From Pristionchus mayeri (taxonomy: Eukaryota > Nematoda > Chromadorea > Rhabditida > Neodiplogasteridae), in contig BTRK01000004.1 in NCBI GenBank assembly GCA_036245805.1, forward strand, positions 39,210,907 to 39,274,906: a stretch of 64,000 bases of DNA, given 5' to 3'. The notes beneath the pieces are model-generated. The model did no database searches. It saw only the letters and a list, made by a program, of their open reading frames with translations, and was not told where the DNA came from. The position numbers and the translations under genes are program-made. Below, piece after piece: positions 59,174-64,000 of the stretch; the stretch's first letter is position 1; every line of letters starts with the position of its first letter.

Positions 59174-60461
59174 ATGGGCTGTTCCTCGAGTCGAGTGCCT
59201 TCCTCGAAACCTCAGTCGGACGACGACGATCTCAACCTCGCAAGTCTACCCGCGGACGTCGTAAGAAAGGTCATCCGAATTGAGAGATACTCTATGGAAG
59301 CAATGTGAAAGGTGTGGTTCTTGGGTATTATATATGATGAGAACCCACCGGTTGAGAACCAGAAATATATCTTCTCTAGTGTTGTGGCAGAATCATCTTG
59401 TCAGAGTGCAAACGCTTTCTTATAATATTTATACGGTTCAAGTGATTTTCTTCGTATTACGTATTAACTAAGTGTCCTACGCAGATCTCCTCAAAGTGGA
59501 AGGAGCTTGTGGGCGAATTTCTACGTGTTCGAAAATCGGCTCCTCTAATACAATGGTGCCAAATATTCTTTGAAGAGATAGATAACAAGAAACACATCAT
59601 ACTAATTGTTCACTTTCCATCTGAACATGTGGACTACTTTACGAGATGTCTTGGAAAATGCGATGTTTACCACAACAGGCATAGAGAAGGGGTGAACAAA
59701 AACGCAATATTTGAGACGGCATTAATGTTTATTTCAGCTCTCTGAATTGATAAGTATGTGGCCACTCGGGAAAGGAAAACCGAACAAATCCGATAAGAAA
59801 ATTTCAAATCATCTTGGAAAAATATTATTGAGACTTGGTCGAATCCGCGAGTTTGAGATAAATTATAAAAACGAATGAATGCTTGCTATATTGGATAAAG
59901 CACTGATCAACGATGTAAAAATCGAACAACTGATAATCTGCTCGGAAAAAAATATACACAGTGAACGGCCAGTTTAACATGCATGTTTCAATATACAAAA
60001 GTATGCTTAAAAACATACATACATTCAATTTAGTTTAAATATTTTAAGCACTTTCATTCTGAAGAAGATGCATGAACTGGAGTTGCACGAAATTTCAGTT
60101 TTCGTTAAACGGCTCAAATTGAAGAATATCGGTTAGTTTAATATTAGGAAAATATCATGAAATATTCGAAAAAATTGCAGATGACTATTTTCTTACAATC
60201 GCTAAACACGTCAGACATTTCCGCTTGCAACAAGAGGGAACCAACAACGTGGGACCACTTTTCGGTAGATCAGATGAAGAATGGGAATTGTTAGCCAATA
60301 AAATGATTGAACGAGGAATTATGGGGGTTAAATTTCGTTGTGGAATATATCAAGTTTCAACGAAAGTTTCTTTTCTTTATCACATCTCTAATATTCTAGA
60401 CATTAAACTTTTTTTTTCTGCAATTCGCATGAAATATTCTCCAGGCTTGTTATTTGTTTGA
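59174..60461 (+). pseudogene. F-box gene with two in-frame TGA codons
   Basis: Exon 1 (59174-59311) encodes MGCSSSRVPSSKPQ, an N-myristoylation-like start, then the F-box start LASLPADVVRKVIRIE and SMEAM, a TGA, then AAG before a GT donor. Exon 2 (from 59485) continues ISSKWKELVGEFLRVRKSAP. An exon from about 59740 reads LSELISMWPLGKGKPNKSDK to YKNE, then TGA, then MLAILDKALINDVKIEQLII in the same frame. Later exons (KKMHELELHEISVFVKRLKL; IAKHVRHFRLQQEG; ELLANKMIERGIMG) end near 60461. The first TGA is at 59306-59308, where the F-box helix should continue. Both stops could be CGA-to-TGA changes, but the original codons are inferred. Probably a recent pseudogene. Confidence 0.65.
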
Positions 60462-60798
60462 CTTTCAAATATAATACAATAATTTTAATATAAATGTATC
60501 AGCTGACAATATGTTTTTGGTGTTTTAACAAGAAGAAAACTCCCGAACATTCTTTACTAGAATCCATAGTCGGGTGCATGGATTAAGGCGTTGGCTACTC
60601 CTCATTTCTCTCTTCTCCTCCGAATGGAATCAGATGGTAAGAGTGCGATTGCTCCTTCACGACAGTAACCATCACTTCGCTGAAAGCACGCTGTTATGTA
60701 AATAGTGAAATGTATTCCTCATAACAAAGCATTATTGTAAACCACGCATACAACCGTATTTTAGGTAAGGGTGTATTTTATTGAATCACTCACTCAAA

Positions 60799-62642
60799 TC
60801 ACCAGCACATATTCGTCATCATTCCATTGTCTTCCACGACCAATAGATCGCTACCATCGTCGTTAGTGTAGACCTGCAATGATTTTAATTAATTAAGTAT
60901 TTAATTAATACAGTTGTTAGTTTCAAAAATGAGTTAATATTAGAGTGTATGTATAGAAGGGATCTAAATATATTTAATGTTAAAACGTATTGGTACAAAT
61001 GTACAAAAAGTCATGGATCAATCTCTCGCCTTTTTATCGCTCAATGATGTCTTGATCTTGTCTCGTCCTTCATCCGATTTGCACGGAACCACGGACAGTC
61101 CGGCATAACGCTTCAGCAGGTCCTTGAGAGTCTCCTCACAACCGATCCAGAGTGTGCATTTTTCTGCGGTGCGCGAGCGAATTACAACCTAAATTCAGAT
61201 ATGTGCATTCGAACTAATCCAAATTTTCATGAAAATATTATTGACATTGTAAATTTTTGGAATATTGTGTAATTGACAAGCAATTATGAATCATAAAGAG
61301 TAGAAAATTAATCAGCGATCATGATTAGGGATTAAAAAAAATTAATGTTTAAAAAATACAAAAAAAATGAAAACAATAAAAATTAAACACATTGAATCAG
61401 CGAACCATGATGAGTGCAGTGATCAGGTCGCCAGTGACCCACAGTTGGCCACCAGCCCAAACATTGAGCTTGAAACGCGACGACGGATTCTTGGTGAGGT
61501 AGATCACAAGCTGGTCTCGCGAGTTCAGCACTTCGATACTGCTGAAAAGACAATATTATTATGTGCAATATCCAAATTACATATCAGAATAACCAAAATA
61601 TTGCAATGTACAAATATGCCACCTGCGCCTCTACGTATATGTTCATGTCGGCCGTTGTGAATAGGGGAAGAAGCTTCAATATCGACGGATGTGGATTCGC
61701 CATCAGGGCCTGATAATAGTCAAAAGTCGCAAACAATAGTAATTAACAAAAATATTATTTCCATGCAGTAAAATCGAAGTAATAGAAAGATTCAGAATCA
61801 CTACTGACTAAGGATTTCGCATTTGAAATGCATATCTGGAAATCAACATTACAATTATAATATTTCTGAAGCTGCAGGTCCTAGCGATTCTTTGAAGGAG
61901 TCGGATTGCAGCTGCGATCGAGAGCGTGCAGGGTCTTGGCGAAATGATTTGTACCGTATCCTCACTTATCTAAAAAAATAACTGGTAATACTCGGAAAAC
62001 ATGGGAATTCAGTGAAAAACTCACCTCAAATTCGAACCAGTCCCTGATCACGTGCAGTGTTCCCTGTAGTGGCCCCGCATGCCCTTCCAGTTCGTGCAAC
62101 TTCCGACAGACGAGAGCCATTCGCGAGCGAGCGACCATATCACATCGAGCCAGAATCTCGAGAATGACGTCATCTTTGAGCTCCAGGAGTGACTGCAACC
62201 GAAGGCAGTGAGAAAAACGAAAAGGGCAGTTCATGGCATTTTCATGGCAGACATTTTCATGACATTTTCATGACATTTTAATGGCAGACTTTTTTTGGAA
62301 TTTTGCCAATAAAACAATGATCTCACCTTCGGCTCAGGAAACGACAGCAGATGCCTCAGTGCGACGTTGGAGAGCCCGAACACGAGTACGATTCCGAAGA
62401 GAGTCCAGTAGCTGCAGAGTTCAGTTGCCTATTGTTTTTGATGGAACACGTAGATGTGGTGCCCATCTTTAATCGATACGATGCATCCTGGTAAGGATGG
62501 GTTCATATAAATGTTAGGCACTAAATCAATGCCACCACATATAATCAATAGTCGATCGATGATAAGGTAATGCTGATGGGACTCACAGAAGGACTGACAC
62601 GAGGCGCGCGATCGCGCATCGACCACTCGCGAGCAGGGACAT
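60799..62642 (-). CDS. F-box protein with N-terminal transmembrane segment
   Basis: Exons in phase: 62587-62642 (ATG), 62327-62411, 62025-62192, 61853-61969, about 61610-61709, about 61412-61550, about 61030-61190, and an alternative or last exon at 60799-60875. The first two exons give two hydrophobic stretches (IARLVSVLL; YWTLFGIVLVFGLSNVAL), a likely membrane anchor, followed by the F-box SLLELKDDVILEILARCDMV and RMALVCRKLHEL. The C-terminal part (VLNSRDQLVIYLTKNPSSRF; LNVWAGGQLWVTGDLI; EKCTLWIGCEE) is of unknown type. Two endings are possible: KKARD at 61030, or splicing from the GTGGTT donor into VYTNDDGSDLLVVEDN. A membrane-tethered F-box protein would bring ubiquitin ligase to a membrane; that is inference. 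Confidence 0.65.
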
Positions 62643-63075
62643 GAGTAGAAATGAAGAGATCGAGAGACGAGAAATGCACTTTCACTACTCAGAAACGGAA
62701 TAAATAGGAAATACTATTCAAAATAGCTTTTAGAGGCTCAAAATTAATGTATTTGATTTGCTTTTCGAGACTCCGTAAAATCATGCCCCTTATAGCACGA
62801 GAAGGCCCCGCGGACCACTATATCCTTTTCAGAACCCTTTTCACGAAATAATTTTTGAAGAGCATTCTCCATTTCATTCCGTCATTATGAAGGAAGTAGT
62901 ATATTATATCGGTATCATATTTGTCGTAAAACATTTGTCGTAAGCGTTATTGACTTTATCTTTATATTGTTAGAACCAAAACACAATTTCGATTAGTTCC
63001 CTAGGCATTGCAGAGAAGGATAGATAACACAAAACTTTATGAATTAAATTTAAAAAATCATTTTACTCGGCATTG
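62643..63075. other. Intergenic, nothing recognised
   Basis: AT-rich sequence between the start of the membrane F-box gene and the end of family member 4; it presumably carries the former's promoter. No ORF or repeat stands out. Confidence 0.35.
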
Positions 63076-64000
63076 TCACACATGTTGATGCTTAGATTTG
63101 TGCACTCCAGATTTATGAGCCACAGTCAAGAATTGACCATCAGCTGCAATTGAAACGTGTCTTGGTTGTAATCACTGTTATTAATCTCACCTTCCACCAA
63201 GTACTCGCCAATGGAGTAATGCAGACCCTCAGCATAGTGGACACAATGTGTCGAAAACCACATTTTCTTCTCAAGAGTGGGCAATTTCTGGAATTTTTGT
63301 TTTTTGAAAGCTCCTTTCAATAATCGACAAATTTTAAAGTGCGAATACTAGTGTTGTTCGCTCGAGCGTTTCTCGAGAGCGCTCGTCGCTCGAGCGGTCA
63401 TTTCATTTCGCTCGCGAGCGCCAATCGCTCGCGAGCGCCAATCGCTCGCGAGCGATTTTGCATAACCGCTCGCGAGCGAGGATCACTATGCAAAATCGCT
63501 CGCGAGCGATCTGTCAGAGTGGAATGAGAGGGAGAAGGGGAGGGATCGATTTCCTCCCATCGCCCATCAAGCTCAAGTATGTTTCAATGACAGTATTTAA
63601 GTGCATCCAGAGAATGGAATTTGATGGTTCGACGAAACTCAATCGAAATTGGTGTGCGATGGGAACAAATCGATCCCTCCCCTTCTCCCTCTCATTCCTC
63701 TCTGACAGATCGCTCGCGAGCGCTTTTGCGTAGTCATTCGTGAGCGATCCTCGCTCGCGAGCTGTTATGCAAAATCGCCCGCGAGCGATTGGCGTTCGCG
63801 AGCGAATCATTCGACCCGCTCTCGAGCGACGAGCGCTCGAAATAACAACACTAGCGAATACTATACATTTTTTGTGTTTTTAGCAATCGCAAACTTGACA
63901 GTGTTTCCCAAAATTTGAAAAGACTTTTCAAAACAGATAAATCAGAATGTGAATAGGGATAACCTCTTTGAGAATATCAGCACTTTCATTTGTTAGATAC
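63076..64000 (-). CDS. F-box-like family member 4, 3' part only
   Basis: Three exons: 63964-64000 (YLTNESADILKE, cut by the window edge), 63191-63287 (KLPTLEKKMWFSTHCVHY) and 63076-63143 (stop TGA). They match in order and phase the last exons of members 1-3 (YLRDASINALME; QLPWLGKNVWLKV). The F-box itself lies outside the window. The intron between the first two exons contains a 505-bp hAT-type MITE. Confidence 0.7.
63349..63853. mobile_element. 505-bp hAT-type MITE packed with TCGCGA palindromes
   Basis: Ends TAGTGTTGTT / AACAACACTA with the octamer GCGAATAC duplicated at 63341-63348 and 63854-63861, the hAT signature. The outer arms are made of about a dozen copies of the palindrome GCTCGCGAGC in varying contexts. 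The inner part is a second inverted repeat around CTGTCAGAG.GGAATGAGAG and its mirror. No transposase. It lies in an intron of F-box-like member 4. Confidence 0.88.

Noticed and set aside
59306..59880. In-frame TGA codons as possible selenocysteine or stop recoding
   Set aside because: F-box proteins have no known selenocysteine, no SECIS-like structure was noted, and TGA serves as the normal stop in several genes of this window.
63361..63840. CRISPR-like short repeats
   Set aside because: The TCGCGA units are palindromic, irregularly spaced, lack unique spacers and lie within an element flanked by an 8-bp duplication.

Overview
This window is nuclear DNA of a free-living-type nematode. The evidence is a cuticle collagen with the nematode N-terminal domain, short GT-AG introns (mostly 40-80 bp) with a consensus like TTTCAG, a SARM/TIR-1 homologue, ferritin, BTB and F-box family genes, and very dense palindromic DNA transposons. 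The large, fast-evolving F-box set, the CGRTGG-type trypsin and the transposon load fit Rhabditina (for example a diplogastrid), but I cannot name the species from sequence alone. Gene structures below were assembled by hand from splice consensus, reading-phase continuity and family resemblance. They are models, not transcripts.

Layout. 0-2.9 kb: a rearranged SARM1/TIR-1-like gene (N-terminal ARM exons, an ARM exon on the opposite strand, a SAM remnant, a complete TIR domain). 2.9-6.3 kb: hairpin elements and purine-rich filler. 6.8-10.1 kb: a decayed LTR element with gag joined to an env-like gene and no pol, its env split by a hAT-type MITE with a perfect 8-bp target duplication. 10.3-17.9 kb: a BTB-domain gene on the minus strand, enlarged about sixfold by two abutting giant hairpins and by a mariner-like element carrying another inside it. 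19.0-19.2 kb: a damaged MSP-like fragment. 19.5-21.7 kb: a hairpin transposon enclosing a protein-coding cargo. 22.1-23.6 kb: ferritin with an altered ferroxidase site. 24.5-29.1 kb: a cuticle collagen and its recent, broken tandem copy. 29.3-31.7 kb: a secreted trypsin-like protease plus a stray copy of its last exon.

33.9-49.8 kb holds three minus-strand paralogues of one F-box-like family. A fourth runs off the right end (63.1 kb onward). Between and inside them lie mariner-like and hairpin elements, including a mariner with nearly intact transposase (45.2-46.1 kb). 50.4-58.0 kb: a plus-strand gene of about 19 exons encoding an AT-hook and FAR1-like zinc-finger protein with a very long disordered tail; a 5'-truncated LINE, itself interrupted by a 73-bp retroposed insert, sits in one intron. 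59.2-60.5 kb: an F-box gene with in-frame stops. 60.8-62.6 kb: an F-box gene with an N-terminal membrane segment.

No operon or pathway links the genes. The theme is rapidly evolving regulatory and ubiquitin-adaptor families in a region reshaped by transposons. Most insertions lie in introns and leave reading phase intact. The broken genes (TIR-1-like, collagen copy 2, F-box at 59.2 kb, protease tail) show local duplication and decay. I found no rRNA, tRNA or CRISPR array.
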